A stretch of 64,000 nucleotides of DNA from Diphasiastrum complanatum (Eukaryota; Streptophyta; Lycopodiopsida; Lycopodiales; Lycopodiaceae). The translations under genes were made by a program, and so were the position numbers. The notes under the pieces are model-generated. The model was not told where the DNA came from, searched no databases, and worked only from the letters and a program-made list of their open reading frames with translations. Shown one piece after another: positions 1 through 10,500 of the stretch; positions within the stretch are counted from its first letter, which is position 1, and the number at the start of each line of letters is the position of its first letter. Where the stretch lies: assembly GCA_029204225.1 (NCBI GenBank), contig CM055097.1:41146028-41210027 (forward strand), read 5' to 3'.

Positions 1-2171
1 TCATGAAAGATGACATCCCTACTTATGACAACTTTCTTTGTAGAAGGAATGTACACTTTGTAAGCCTTGCTTACTTCACTATATCCAACAAACACACCCT
101 TCTTTGATGAAGGATCTTCTTTAGTTCTATCATCAAGTGTGATATTGACAAAACATGTACATCCAAAGATCCTACAATGCTTGACACTCGGCCTTCTACC
201 ATAAAGAACCTCATGAGAAGTTTTACCATCCAAGGAAGCACTTGTCCATCTATTACATAGATAGTTAGCACATGCTAAAGCTTCCCCCCAAAAAGACTTA
301 GCAAGATTAGCATGTAGTCTCATTGCCTTGGCACATTCACAAAGGGTTCTATTCTTCCTCTCGGCCACTCCATTCTGTTGTGGAGTCCTAGGACTAGACA
401 TCTCCCTCTTAATCCCATGTGCTATACAAAAGTCTTTGAACCTATTTGAGGTGTATTCCCCTCCATTATCAGATCTTAAGCATTTGATCTTTGTATTGAA
501 TTGGTTTTCCATTTCATTCTTGAACTTGACAAATGCAGCAAACACTTCATCCTTACTTTTAAGAAGATAGATCCAAGTATACCTACTAAAGTCATCAATG
601 AAAGTTGCATACATCTTTGCCCCACCATTGCTAGTTGTACTAGAAGAATGAATATCAGAATGCACAAGTTGAAAAGCTTCTTTAGATCTAGAAGTAGATC
701 TAGAATAAGCAAGTCTATGAGATTTGGACAAGGCACAATGTTCACAAACACTATTGTTTGCAACAAGACTTTTAGGGAGACCAAGAACAAGCTCTTTCTT
801 TGCCATTACCTCCAAAGATTTGAAGTTGGGATGGCCCAACCTCTTGTGCCAAACTTCTTGGTTTGTCAATTGCTCCCTAGCCATACATCCTTCATGATTA
901 GAGATCACACATGCATCAAGCTTGAAAAGTTTACCATGCCTCCTACCTTGAGCAATCAAGGATCCACATTTACTTATCAAACATGCATCTCCAATGAACT
1001 CCACATCAAGTCCTTTGTCAATCATTTGACTTACACTAAGCAAATTCTTAGTGATTGAAGGAATGTACAAAACATTTTCAAGATTTGCTTTCCTATTTGT
1101 TGAAAGGGAAATAGGAATAGTGCCTATGCCTTTGATGTCACATTGACCATCATTTGCAGTGTAGATGATGTTACCTTCTCCCTCATAAGACAATAAGGAT
1201 GTAAAGTATTCCTTATGTCTTGTCATGTGAGATGAGGCTCCACTATCAATCCACCAAGGATCATTATCATCTATGTTGGCTAACAAACTTGAAGTCATAA
1301 CAAGTGATTCACATGTGTTATGTTCTTCCTCATCTATTGTAAGATTTCCTTGCCTCTCTCCTTGCTCTCTTTTCTTCTTATAACATTCATTTGCAAAATG
1401 ACCTTTTATCCCACAATAAAAGCACTTGAACTTTGACTTATTGTTCTTAGTAGAAGAGGAAGAGGAAGAGTGATCATCATGATCAAAGTTACCACCTTTG
1501 GACCATTTCCCTTTGCCTTTACCTTTGCCCTTGAATTTGCCTTTTGTGAAGAAAGCCTCTTCACCTCCACCTTGCAAGGATGCACCATCAAGCTTTGATT
1601 GCAACCTATGTTCTTCAGCCAATAAGATTTCTTGCAAGTCAACCACACTTGGCAAGACTCTTTGAATGGCAAAACTTTGCACAAGGTTAGCATGTTCATT
1701 TAGCAAACCATTCAACATAACTTGGACTATTTCACCATCTTTTATGTTCTCATCAATGCATGCTAAATCATCACTTAGGGACTTAACTCTCAAGATAAAT
1801 GCATGAGCACTTTCACCCTCTCTTTGCCTACTAGAAAATATTTGTCTCCTTAGGGTCAATACCCTAGATGTGGACTTTGATTCAAAGAGCTTCTTTAAGG
1901 CATTCCATGCCTCACTTGCACTTTGACACTTTCCAACTTCCTTGAGAAGTTCATTTGTAACATTCATTTTAATGATATGAAGAGCCCTTTTGGCCTTCTT
2001 ATCAAACCTTTGTTGCTCTTGAAGTGTGAGAGGTCTCTCTTCAATTTCTGCAACTATGTCCATGAGTTCATTCAACTCAAGTAAGGACTCCATCCTCACT
2101 TTCCAAGTAGAGTAGTTTGATGAACTCAACCTTTCACTAGACTCTAGCATGATCCCACCATTGGAAGCCAT
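1..2171 (-). CDS. Copia element A gag-pol polyprotein, open to window edge (3' end missing)
   Basis: I checked every codon from the ATG at 2171 down to position 1: 723 codons without a stop. Domains in order: a UBN2-type Gag (N-terminal Y-W-K-V-R-M-E); a CCHC zinc knuckle CFYCGIKGHFANEC at residues 250-263; the protease motif WWIDSGASSHM with Asp309; the GAG pre-integrase/HHCC zinc module (His442, His447, Cys476, Cys479); and the integrase core with Asp506, Asp568 and Glu604, i.e. D-x61-D-x35-E. The frame then reaches the start of the integrase-RT linker (VISRDVIFHE) at the edge. Reverse transcriptase and RNase H must lie to the left. Order PR-IN-(RT) is the Ty1/Copia order. The uninterrupted frame marks this as the youngest and possibly still functional element in the window. 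It replicates through a cytoplasmic virus-like particle and integrates in the nucleus (family knowledge). Confidence 0.93.
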   Translation of the reverse strand, partial: MASNGGIMLESSERLSSSNYSTWKVRMESLLELNELMDIVAEIEERPLTLQEQQRFDKKAKRALHIIKMNVTNELLKEVGKCQSASEAWNALKKLFESKSTSRVLTLRRQIFSSRQREGESAHAFILRVKSLSDDLACIDENIKDGEIVQVMLNGLLNEHANLVQSFAIQRVLPSVVDLQEILLAEEHRLQSKLDGASLQGGGEEAFFTKGKFKGKGKGKGKWSKGGNFDHDDHSSSSSSTKNNKSKFKCFYCGIKGHFANECYKKKREQGERQGNLTIDEEEHNTCESLVMTSSLLANIDDNDPWWIDSGASSHMTRHKEYFTSLLSYEGEGNIIYTANDGQCDIKGIGTIPISLSTNRKANLENVLYIPSITKNLLSVSQMIDKGLDVEFIGDACLISKCGSLIAQGRRHGKLFKLDACVISNHEGCMAREQLTNQEVWHKRLGHPNFKSLEVMAKKELVLGLPKSLVANNSVCEHCALSKSHRLAYSRSTSRSKEAFQLVHSDIHSSSTTSNGGAKMYATFIDDFSRYTWIYLLKSKDEVFAAFVKFKNEMENQFNTKIKCLRSDNGGEYTSNRFKDFCIAHGIKREMSSPRTPQQNGVAERKNRTLCECAKAMRLHANLAKSFWGEALACANYLCNRWTSASLDGKTSHEVLYGRRPSVKHCRIFGCTCFVNITLDDRTKEDPSSKKGVFVGYSEVSKAYKVYIPSTKKVVISRDVIFH

Positions 2172-3331
2172 GATTCTAATGTTTCTTCAACTTTTAGGTT
2201 CTGTCCTAAAGCACTTAGCACTCACTTTTCTCTCAACAAATGATAGATAAAGAGATCTATGAAGATTTAGGACCCTAAAACACTTCTATCTTGAACCTAG
2301 ATGGTTTCCAAGCATAGAAAGGAAGATTGAAACACATGCAACACTTTGCACACACTAAGAATGGATTACAAAATCAAACCAACCTGAACACACTCTTGCT
2401 TAAGCTCTCAAACTTTCCAGCAAGTGACCAAATCAAGTTATGGTGTGAAGAGTTACTTGCATTCTTAGAAAATACCCAAAACTAGGATGCCAAGATTACC
2501 TAGTAATGAACAAACTTGATCAACATATGATCAACACACTAAGATATTGATTCAACCTGTAAAACCACATGTAAACCACACTTCTAAAAGTTTATAAACT
2601 CCAGCAAGTGATAAATACAAGATTTAGAGGTGAATGAATGAGCACACTTAGTGAATCACAAGACTAGCTTCACTATCTTGTCAAATCTTGGTGTTTAGAT
2701 GTAGATCTAAGATCACTTCACATGAGAATGTTCCTCAACCTGTTAAGAACCTGAAAACACACTTGCATAATGGTTAACACCTTCCAGCAAATGCTCCAAT
2801 CAAATTACATAAGGAGAGTTACTTACATGCTCAACAAAGTACACCAAAATTTATGCCAAAATTGATGACAATCTTTACAATATGCTCTTCACAATGGAGC
2901 TTACAATATGTTCACCCAAAAAAGGGGATCTTTCATCCAAATGGGAGCTTTGCTCAGCCTTTAGGAGAATTACAACTCACTCAAAAGAGCATTTGTCATC
3001 CACTTAAGGAGAAGTTTCATCCACTTAAGGAGAGTGTTCATCCAAGAATGGAGATTGTCAACAATAGGATTGAAAAGAACATTGTTAGTATTGAATATGC
3101 ACAAGCCTCACAATCACAAATGATTAGGTGTTATGATCTGATCCAAAATAGTTTCTTTTCAGCCTCTGATCTTCAATAGACCTGAAATATGCTTTTGATC
3201 CACAAGTTCAACTCACAAAACAAAGGTTAGTAAGATTTGATCAATAAAGCAATGCAAAATCATGCTAGAACTTGATCAAACATCCAAATATCACCAAAAA
3301 TGGAATACTTACTGTAAATAGAAGCCAACCA
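2172..3331 (-). other. Untranslated leader of Copia A, with degenerate tandem repeats
   Basis: This 1.16-kb stretch lies between the primer-binding site and the gag ATG of element A. It holds no conserved coding sequence. Three diverged units recur near 2382, 2552 and 2735, each with a CAACCTG block followed 40-60 bases later by CCAGCAAGTG or CCAGCAAATG. A second short tandem motif (catccacttaaggaga) repeats at about 2995-3050. The 108-codon plus-strand frame at 2853-3179 is a chance product of this repeat-rich leader. Confidence 0.6.
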
Positions 3332-3343
3332 GCTCTGATACCA
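3332..3343 (-). other. Primer-binding site of Copia A
   Basis: On the minus strand the sequence reads TGGTATCAGAGC directly after the LTR terminus. This is the standard plant retrotransposon PBS, complementary to the 3' end of initiator methionine tRNA. It fixes the minus-strand orientation of the element and the 3' boundary of its 5' LTR. Confidence 0.9.
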
Positions 3344-3998
3344 TGTGAAAAATACAGATCCTAAGTGGATCTAAACTCCAAGATCATTGGCTTGAATGCT
3401 TGCACTCCAAACTACATAAGCTAGGAATTGGCAACACATTCTATGCTACCTAGAATGCAAAGAACTTGATCAAAAAGCATTTATCACAAATGGAAACTTC
3501 CATAAACATCAAGTGCGGCCCAAAATAGCATTATACAGTCCATAATACATCAGCCTACCACTTTTGGAAAGCACCTAAGATCATACACAATAGCTTGAAG
3601 ACAATACACACAACAATGCTCTCAATGGAGGAAGAAACAATGACAATGATCTATTGATCTCAATGAAGCATACAAAAGGTTTCTCCAACCTGTTCTCCAC
3701 GAGTTCCCTACTATTTATGGATGAGGAAGATGACTCTCTCTCCTCTCTCTAGAAGGTACTTGACCCTAGATATTCCCTATATAGGAAAAATAGCTAAAAA
3801 TGGCTTATATGACCAAAATACATCAAAATGGTCTCATTTTGAAGGGTATGAAGTTTGACACTTCATCATACTGAAAAAATACAGTAAATAAAAACATTGT
3901 GGCCTGGTTCACACGTGTGAAACTCCAGAACCAAAACTATTTACAATTTTAGCCAATTTAGGCCTCAAACTAGCTAGGAAATGTTGACAATTTTCACA
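3344..3998 (-). repeat. 5' LTR of Copia A (655 bp)
   Basis: It begins TGTGAAAA (plus-strand view) and ends TTTTCACA, a perfect 8-bp terminal inverted repeat with TG...CA ends, and abuts the PBS. It contains a perfect 14-bp palindrome TTCACACGTGTGAA at 3908-3921, a motif type that recurs in other LTRs here. Position 3999 is the first base of the interrupted LTR of element B, so A inserted into B. The partner 3' LTR lies left of the window. Confidence 0.88.
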
Positions 3999-4672
3999 GT
4001 ATATCATGTATACATGTCAATAATGCGGTAGAGCACAAGATAATAGTGGACGAAACTGCGTGCCCCACGAAACTTATTTCAATATGTAAAAAGGGATGAA
4101 ACCCTAATTCTGACAAGAATGAAGAATCAATACTCAGGGCATCTACTTCGTCTACTTCTGTATCTGTCTCTTCACTCATCAACTTATTTACCCATTCACC
4201 TGAATACCCGAATGATATCCAGTATATATACATTATATTACAGGTGTGCAGATATGGAAAGTACAGTGGATGTGTTGTCTGTAAGAGATCGTGGGTGGCC
4301 GCAATCGTTGTCCAGTCTATTAGCGCAGTTGCATGGGGGAAGTGTGAAAAGGATGCGATGTCAGTCAATGCTGAGGAAACCTCAGTGATGACGATGAAAA
4401 AAGTGCGTCACTCTTACGAATAACATTAGGATTAGATTTATAGGGTGCCTTTGCTTTTAGGGCACCTTTGGCATTCTGTAGGATAGTATCCCCTTTTCGC
4501 CTGTCACCATAACCTGTGTAAAAACATAGTGTCACGATTCTTTCGTCTTTTATTCGTCTGTGTAAATTTGCGGGTAAATATGCAGGCTACGCGACAACGT
4601 TAGTAAATATGCAGCATGAATGGAAACAGATTAAAATGGGATTTAGGGAGAGTAGAAGTAATAAATCCAACA
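3999..4672 (-). repeat. 3' LTR of Copia B, truncated by insertion of Copia A
   Basis: These 674 bp match 7924-8597, the inner part of B's 5' LTR, over exactly the same length with scattered substitutions. They end TCCAACA. The first 448 bp of the LTR are displaced to beyond element A, off the left edge. The hairpin-like string gtgcctttgcttttagggcac lies inside both copies. The minus-strand frame at 3994-4368 is LTR sequence, not a gene. Confidence 0.9.
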
Positions 4673-4683
4673 CCCCTCCTTAA
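4673..4683 (-). other. Polypurine tract of Copia B
   Basis: On the minus strand AAGGAGGGG directly precedes the TGTTGGA start of the 3' LTR, the expected place and composition for the plus-strand DNA primer of an LTR retrotransposon. Confidence 0.75.
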
Positions 4684-7296
4684 TCTGGATCCGTGAATGG
4701 CTTGATCTTTAGACTGAGCAATGCACAAAATTTGTTGTGTGCATTAACACTGAGTGCTTTCGTGAAGATGTCTGCAACCATGTCCTGAGTTCTGCAAAAC
4801 GTTAAGCTCACTACTCTGTCAAGAACCTTGCCCCTGATGTAGTGATATCTGATCTCAATGTGCTTACTCCTAGAATGAAATCTAGGGTTGGCCGATAAGG
4901 CAATAGCACTTTGGTTGTCACAAAAAAAAATTGGAGGGCTGTACTGATACAGATTGATGTCTGACAGCAAATTTTTTAACCAAAACGCTTCCTTAATAGA
5001 TTGAGAAGCAGAAATGTATTCTTCTTGAGTAGAAGAAAGAGTGATAGAGGTTTGCTTACGACTGTTCCACGAAATAGGATTGTCGTTGAAGAAGAATGCA
5101 AATCCAGATGTGGACTTACGATTGTCTGCATCTCCTCCCTAGCTTGCATCAATATAACCACTGAGCTGATGAAGATTGTCGTGCTGACATCTCCATAGCA
5201 GATGCACTGGTCCATGGTAGCTCAAATATACCTCATGGCTCGAATAAGAGCCTTCCAATGGGTAATGTCAGGATTAGCCATGTATTGGTTGAGTGAGCTA
5301 ACAACAAAAGAGATATCTGGTCTTGTAAAGACCATTGCGTACATGAGAGATCCTAGTATCAATCGATACAAATACTCTCTCATTTGCTCCTCTTCTTGCT
5401 TGGTCTAGGGACTTTGGTCCTTTGAAAAATGCAGGTCTGGATCCATTGGTGAGTGAGCTAATTTACAATTCATCAAATTGTATCTGTTAAGAACATTATG
5501 AAGTTACCTTTGTTGAGTGATGTAAATCAGTCGATTTGCTCTGTCTCTGTGGATTTGAATTCCCAGACAGAAGTGAGCTTCGCCCAGATCAGTCATGTCG
5601 AATTCTGAGAATAGCATCTGTTTCGAATCCTTAACCATATTGGTATTGTTGTTGAAGAGGAACGTATCATGCACGTACAAGGTGATGATAATGAAGGATT
5701 GTTGCATTGACTTCAAATAAATGTTGCAATCAGCAGTGCTTGGTTTAGATCCTTGTTCAATGAGAAATGTATTGATCCTATGAAACCAAGCCTTGCTAGA
5801 CTGTTTCAAACCGTATAGTGCCTTGTCGTGTTTACAGACATGATTCTTCATGCCTTCCAAAACGTATCCTTTGGGCTGGATCATGTAGATATCTTCTTGT
5901 ATAACTCCATTCAGATAGGCTGTTTGTACATCAAGATGATGTACTTTGAGGTCGGCAGTTGCAGCATAAGACATGAACATTCGGATCGACGAATGTTTGA
6001 TGACTGGACTAAAAGACTCACTATAGTCGACATTTGGGATCTGGGTGAATCCTCGTGCTACCAGTCTGGCCTTCCTTTGATCAATTGTTCCGTTGGCATT
6101 ATATTTGATCTTAAAGATAGATGGTCTTGAGACCTTGGAAGTCCAATTTTTTCCTGCCTTTACACTGATCACATTCGAATTCTACTCTATGTCCTAGATA
6201 TGTGATTTTGCTTACAGAGAGCAGATTCGTAGATAACTTTGGTACATACAGGACTTTAGAGAGTAGCTTAGACTGATCATTTGCAAAGCATAGTCTTACA
6301 GTGCCTTCACCTTTAATAGCTTGTGTGCTATTGTCGCCAAGGTGAACAAATTTCTGAGTATTGAAAGGTGTATAGGACTCGAAACAGCCAATGAGGCTAG
6401 TCATGTGCTGAGTGGCTCCGGAATCCAGGAACCAAGAACTGTCGCCAGATGCTCCTTGATGGTTGGTCATGAAGGCATCATGATCCACTTCTTGAATAGG
6501 CTGTGGAGCTTCTGCAGTTGCATTCGCCACTTGATTTGACTGCCCTTTGTTGTTGTTCTTCACTTGAAGTATGCGGCAGTCTTGTATTTCGTGGTTGTTT
6601 CGTTTGTAGTATCTGCAGAACAACTTCTTCTTTGTCTGCGGATTCGACTATTCCTTGTGCTGAGTTGGTTTCTGGTCTGGCTTTGATTGCTTCGGGCCTT
6701 TCTTCTTCTTCTGCTTTGTCGTGCTCTTGTTGGTGTACAAGGCATGAGAATTAGCTGAGGAACTCGAGGCTTCGTTCCTTCGCATGTCTTCCTACAACAA
6801 CATAGTAATGACTCTTGAAAGAGTCACAATTCTGGATGAATCGTGATGATCATCACCCAGCTGTCGTAAGAACTTGGCAAGCTTGTAAGCAGTTGCATCA
6901 CTACGTCTTGATCGTCTATGACAGATCTGACAGCAACCATTTGTCTTAGCAGATTCTTGAATTGATTAATGTGATTCTGCAAAGAATCACCATTCGTCAT
7001 CTTGAGGGAGTAGAATTTCTTCCTGAGATGTAGCTTGGAAGCTATATCTCGCACTTGTATAATGTGCTCAAGATGTCCCATACTTCTTTCGATGTCTGAG
7101 CCTCGGATACACGGCCGATCTGGGTATCCGTGATGTTGAGGATGATCAACGCAAAAGCTTTTCCATCCTTCAGTTTCCATCTGGCGATTGCCACATCGTC
7201 CGCTTCAGGTTTCCCTTCTACACCTGTAACAACGTCATACAATTTTTTTGCCATTAGCACAGTTTTCATCTTAAATTTCCACAGATGGTTCTTCAT
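4680..7296 (-). pseudogene. Copia B gag-pol, defective (integrase deleted, frameshifted)
   Basis: Reading leftward there is a Gag (7296-6824, two frames, so frameshifted near 7040); a CCHC-like knuckle at about 6623-6575 in which the second Cys is replaced by Tyr (MFCRYYKRNNHEIQDC); and a protease with LDSGATQHM. At about 6111-6172 the pre-integrase region jumps directly to RT (FKIKYNANGTIDQRKARLVARGF), so HHCC, the integrase core and the linker are deleted. The RT catalytic motif reads YVHD instead of YVDD (His codon 5669-5671). RNase H follows in pieces (5500-4680), with CDNQSAIALS and HIEIRYHYIR blocks. The element cannot supply its own integrase or RT. Confidence 0.88.
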
Positions 7297-7462
7297 GAAG
7301 CTTGTCCATGATAGGACTGGCTTTCCCTTGGGAATCCATGTGGAAGAGTTAGTCTAAGTGATAAGTATGAAAATCTGTTACTGAAAAATATAGAACAAGA
7401 AAACAATTACTCTATCGGCTAGTAGAGTCTTGTACTGTGGAAGCTAATCAAGCTATAAAAAT

Positions 7463-7475
7463 GGCTCTGATACCA
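7463..7475 (-). other. Primer-binding site of Copia B
   Basis: On the minus strand the sequence reads TGGTATCAGAGCC immediately after the LTR end, complementary to initiator Met-tRNA. It sets the inner edge of the 5' LTR at 7476. Confidence 0.9.
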
Positions 7476-8597
7476 TGTTGGAGAGAGAGAGAGGGGAGAT
7501 GAATGACGAACATGAACGAGACACGAACTCGAACAAGAAGCGAACGAGAAATGAACTCGAACAGAAAATGTTTGTGCGCAGCAGAACGAATTATACGACT
7601 CTCTCCATAAGCATGACTACGCCTATAAGAATGAACAGAACTTTAATGATGGAAATCATGGTCATTCTAGATTACTTAGCCAAGCATTAATAGATGAAGT
7701 GCCAGAAGAATAATTTGTCGCGAATAGCAAGACAAATTATATGTCGCGAAGAGATAGACTGTGCTCGACTGATAATTAGTCGCGAATGATTCGTGAAAGA
7801 CAAGACTAAATGTTAGTCGTCTACTACCAGAAAGAACAACTAGAAAGATCAGACATAATGAAGAATAAGTATAGCAATATTAACATGGATCTGAATGCAG
7901 AATAAAGAGCTGTATCAGCTTAAGTATATCATGTATACATGTCAATAATGCGGTAGAGGACAAGATAATAGCGGACGAAACCGCGTGCCCTAGAAACTTA
8001 TTTCAATCTATAAAAAGGGATGAAACCTTAATTCTGACAAGAATGAAGAATCAATGCTCAGGGCATCTACTTCGTCTACTTCTGTATCTGTCTCTTCACT
8101 CATCAACTTATTCACCCATTCACCTGAATACCCGAATGGTATTCTATATATATACATTATATTACAGGTGTGCAGATGTGGAAAGTACAGTGGATGTGTT
8201 GTCTGTGAGAGATCGTGGGTGGCCGCAGTCGTTGTCCAATCTATTAGCGCAGCTGCATGAGCGAAGTGTGAAAAGGGTACGACGTCAGTAAGTGCTGAGG
8301 TGACTGTCGGTGATGACAATGCAAAAAGTGCATCACTCTTACGAATAGCCTTACGATTAGATTTACAGGGTGCCTTTGCTTTTAGGGCACCTTTGGCATT
8401 CTGTAGGATGGTGTCCCCTTTTCGTCCGTCACCATAACCTGTGTAAAAACACAGTGTTGCGATTCTTTCATCTTTTATTCGTCTATGCGAATTTGCATGT
8501 AAATATGCAGGCTGCACGACAACGTTAGTAAATATGCAGTATGAATGGAGGTAGATTAAAATGGGATTTAAGTAGAGTAGAAGTAATAAATCCAACA
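7476..8597 (-). repeat. 5' LTR of Copia B (1122 bp, complete)
   Basis: It runs from TGTTGGA to TCCAACA (7-bp terminal inverted repeat), next to the PBS. Its distal 674 bp are duplicated at 3999-4672. A short GA-rich run begins at 7479. The long minus-strand frame at 8008-8595 is LTR sequence. Element B as a whole sits inside Copia pol fragment C, whose sequence resumes at 8598; gaacg at 8598-8602 is the predicted target duplication. Confidence 0.9.
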
Positions 8598-10073
8598 GAA
8601 CGAACAGAAACTGTTTGACCGCCTACATTTGTGAAGATGTGTGTGCTGCATCAACATCTGACACACATGAGGTGATCCTAGATTCAGGAGCCACCTCACA
8701 CTTCGTGACATCAAGACAAATAATGTCTGATTTCAAAAGTGTAGATCCTTCAAGATTCATAATTTTTGGAGATGGATCCAGACATCAAGTGAACGATATT
8801 GGTTCACTATGGCTGAACACCAACGACAGAGACAAATGACTCGAAGACGTTTTGTTCATGCCTACACTATAGCAAGACTTGCTTTCTGTAGCAAGAATAG
8901 CAAATGCAGGGTTGCATGTGACGTTTTCTGACGAAGCATGCAACGTGGTTGATGCCAGCACCAGTACTTTGATCACTCAAGGTAGAAGGAAAGGAAACTT
9001 ATATCATCTGAAGGTACGCTTGCCTGTAGATCAGGTGCATCAGACTCATGATGACCAGCCAGACACTCTGTGGCACAGAAGACTCTGCCACATGAACTCA
9101 ATGGCACTTAACAAGCAAGCCATCATGGAGCGATAACAGAGGTCAGCATCTTGAAAGCAACTAGTTCGACCACCTGTGATGCATGTTTGAAGGGCAAGAT
9201 GTCACGCACTCCATTCATCAAAGACTCCTACAGAACGACTAAGATTCTGGAGTTAGTGCATTATGACATCTGCGGACCGTTCAATGTAATCTCAGTAGGA
9301 GGTTCAAAATATTATATAACCTTCATTGATGATTATAACAAATTTGCCAGAGTGTATTTTATTCAGAATAAATCTGAAGCACTTGATAAATTCATAGAAT
9401 ATGTGAATTGGACTGAGAGATGTACAACCAATAAGGTTAAGCAGATCAGGACAGATCGAGGTGGCGAATACATCTCGAATCGCTTCACTGACTTCTGCAA
9501 TGATCGTGGCATCATTCATAGAAGGACTGCAACCTACACACCGCAGCACAATGGTGTTGCTGAACGAAAGAACAGGACCGTGATGGAAGCAGCCAGATGT
9601 ATGATGGACTACTCGAAGGCTCCAAGGGTATTGTGGGCTGAAGCAGTAGCTACAGCCGCATACATCCAGAATAGGACAGGCAAGTCTGGTGTCCCTCACA
9701 CGACACCACATGAGCTATGGTGGGGTAGAAAGCCCAACTTGTCTCATGTCAGAATCTTTGGTTGTGCAGCTTATGCACATATTCCTGATAAGCTTCGAAA
9801 GAAGCTTGATGAGAAAGCCGAGCAGGGATTTCTGGTAGTTATGACAACAACTCGTCATACTACAGAGTCTACATGCCAGACACGAACACTGTGAAAACAA
9901 TGAGAGATGTCAGATTTGATGAGAGTAGGATGATGGCTAGTGACGATCCTGTCAGCTACGAAGTTCTGGAGAGACAGTACTATGACCTGCCGCAAGTGAC
10001 AGAGGGAGCAGTGAACCAAGAAGAACATCAAAAGCTACTAGATGCTAGATTAAGCTATGCAACCAACTCATAG
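8598..10073 (+). pseudogene. Copia C pol remnant (protease to integrase)
   Basis: Plus-strand Copia pol with several stops and frame changes. It shows the protease motif ILDSGATSHF (about 8680-8705), the GAG pre-integrase block WHRRLCHMNS (about 9070), a CDACLKGKMS zinc ligand pair, and an integrase core: HYDICGPF, TFIDDYN, RTDRGGEYIS and [13 protein letters not shown] (9250-9590). The integrase frame 9151-9894 is open for 247 codons. Linker sequence follows (PDTNTVKTMRDVRFDE, 9873-). The 5' half (LTR, gag) would lie left of the A/B nest, and RT is absent on the right. It is older than B, which is inserted in it. Confidence 0.88.
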
Positions 10074-10078
10074 ACTAG

Positions 10079-10500
10079 ATGTCACTGATTGTTGTGGTGC
10101 CTAAAAGGAAGGGTAAACTCAAAATTTGTGGGGAATATATGAAAATCAATCAAGTCATGCATAACGTTGCCACAAAGTGGAGTACGTTTCGATATTAATT
10201 ATTGTTGTTTGGATTGTACAATGTTCCTAGTACTTTTCAAAGGGTGAGGGTTTATGCCTATAGGGATTTAATGAATCTCTTTCAAACCATGTTGATATTT
10301 ATGTGTACACTCGAAAAGGGTTGATCACTTGAGGTGCTTGGAAAAGCTTCTTATCCAAAGTTGATTGTATGCACATCTTTGAATCTTGCAAATAACGGAT
10401 ACTCAACGGCATTGCAACATATGTAAAGAAACTTGATATAATGCCTCCATTTTTGGAGCTTGGTGCTCTTAAAAAGTGATGCTTTTTAATAAAATTTGCG
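10079..10500 (+). pseudogene. Ty3/gypsy reverse transcriptase fossil
   Basis: Disjoint frames resemble gypsy RT blocks in the right order: SLIVVVPKRKGKLKIC at 10082, a FGLYNVPSTFQRV block near 10210, and HLRCLEKLL near 10325. These correspond to the family blocks S.IV.VPKK.G..R.C, FGL.NAP.TFQR and HL.H...VL. Many stops and indels show an old copy. No LTR was found. Confidence 0.55.

Noticed and set aside
3331-3343. tRNA gene at TGGTATCAGAGC-type sequences (also 7463, 38618)
   Set aside because: Only the primer-binding match is present; there is no tRNA cloverleaf or RNA polymerase III box around it.
8008-8595. 195-codon minus frame, and its counterpart at 3994-4368
   Set aside because: Both lie wholly inside the LTRs of Copia B and are present because the LTR is duplicated.
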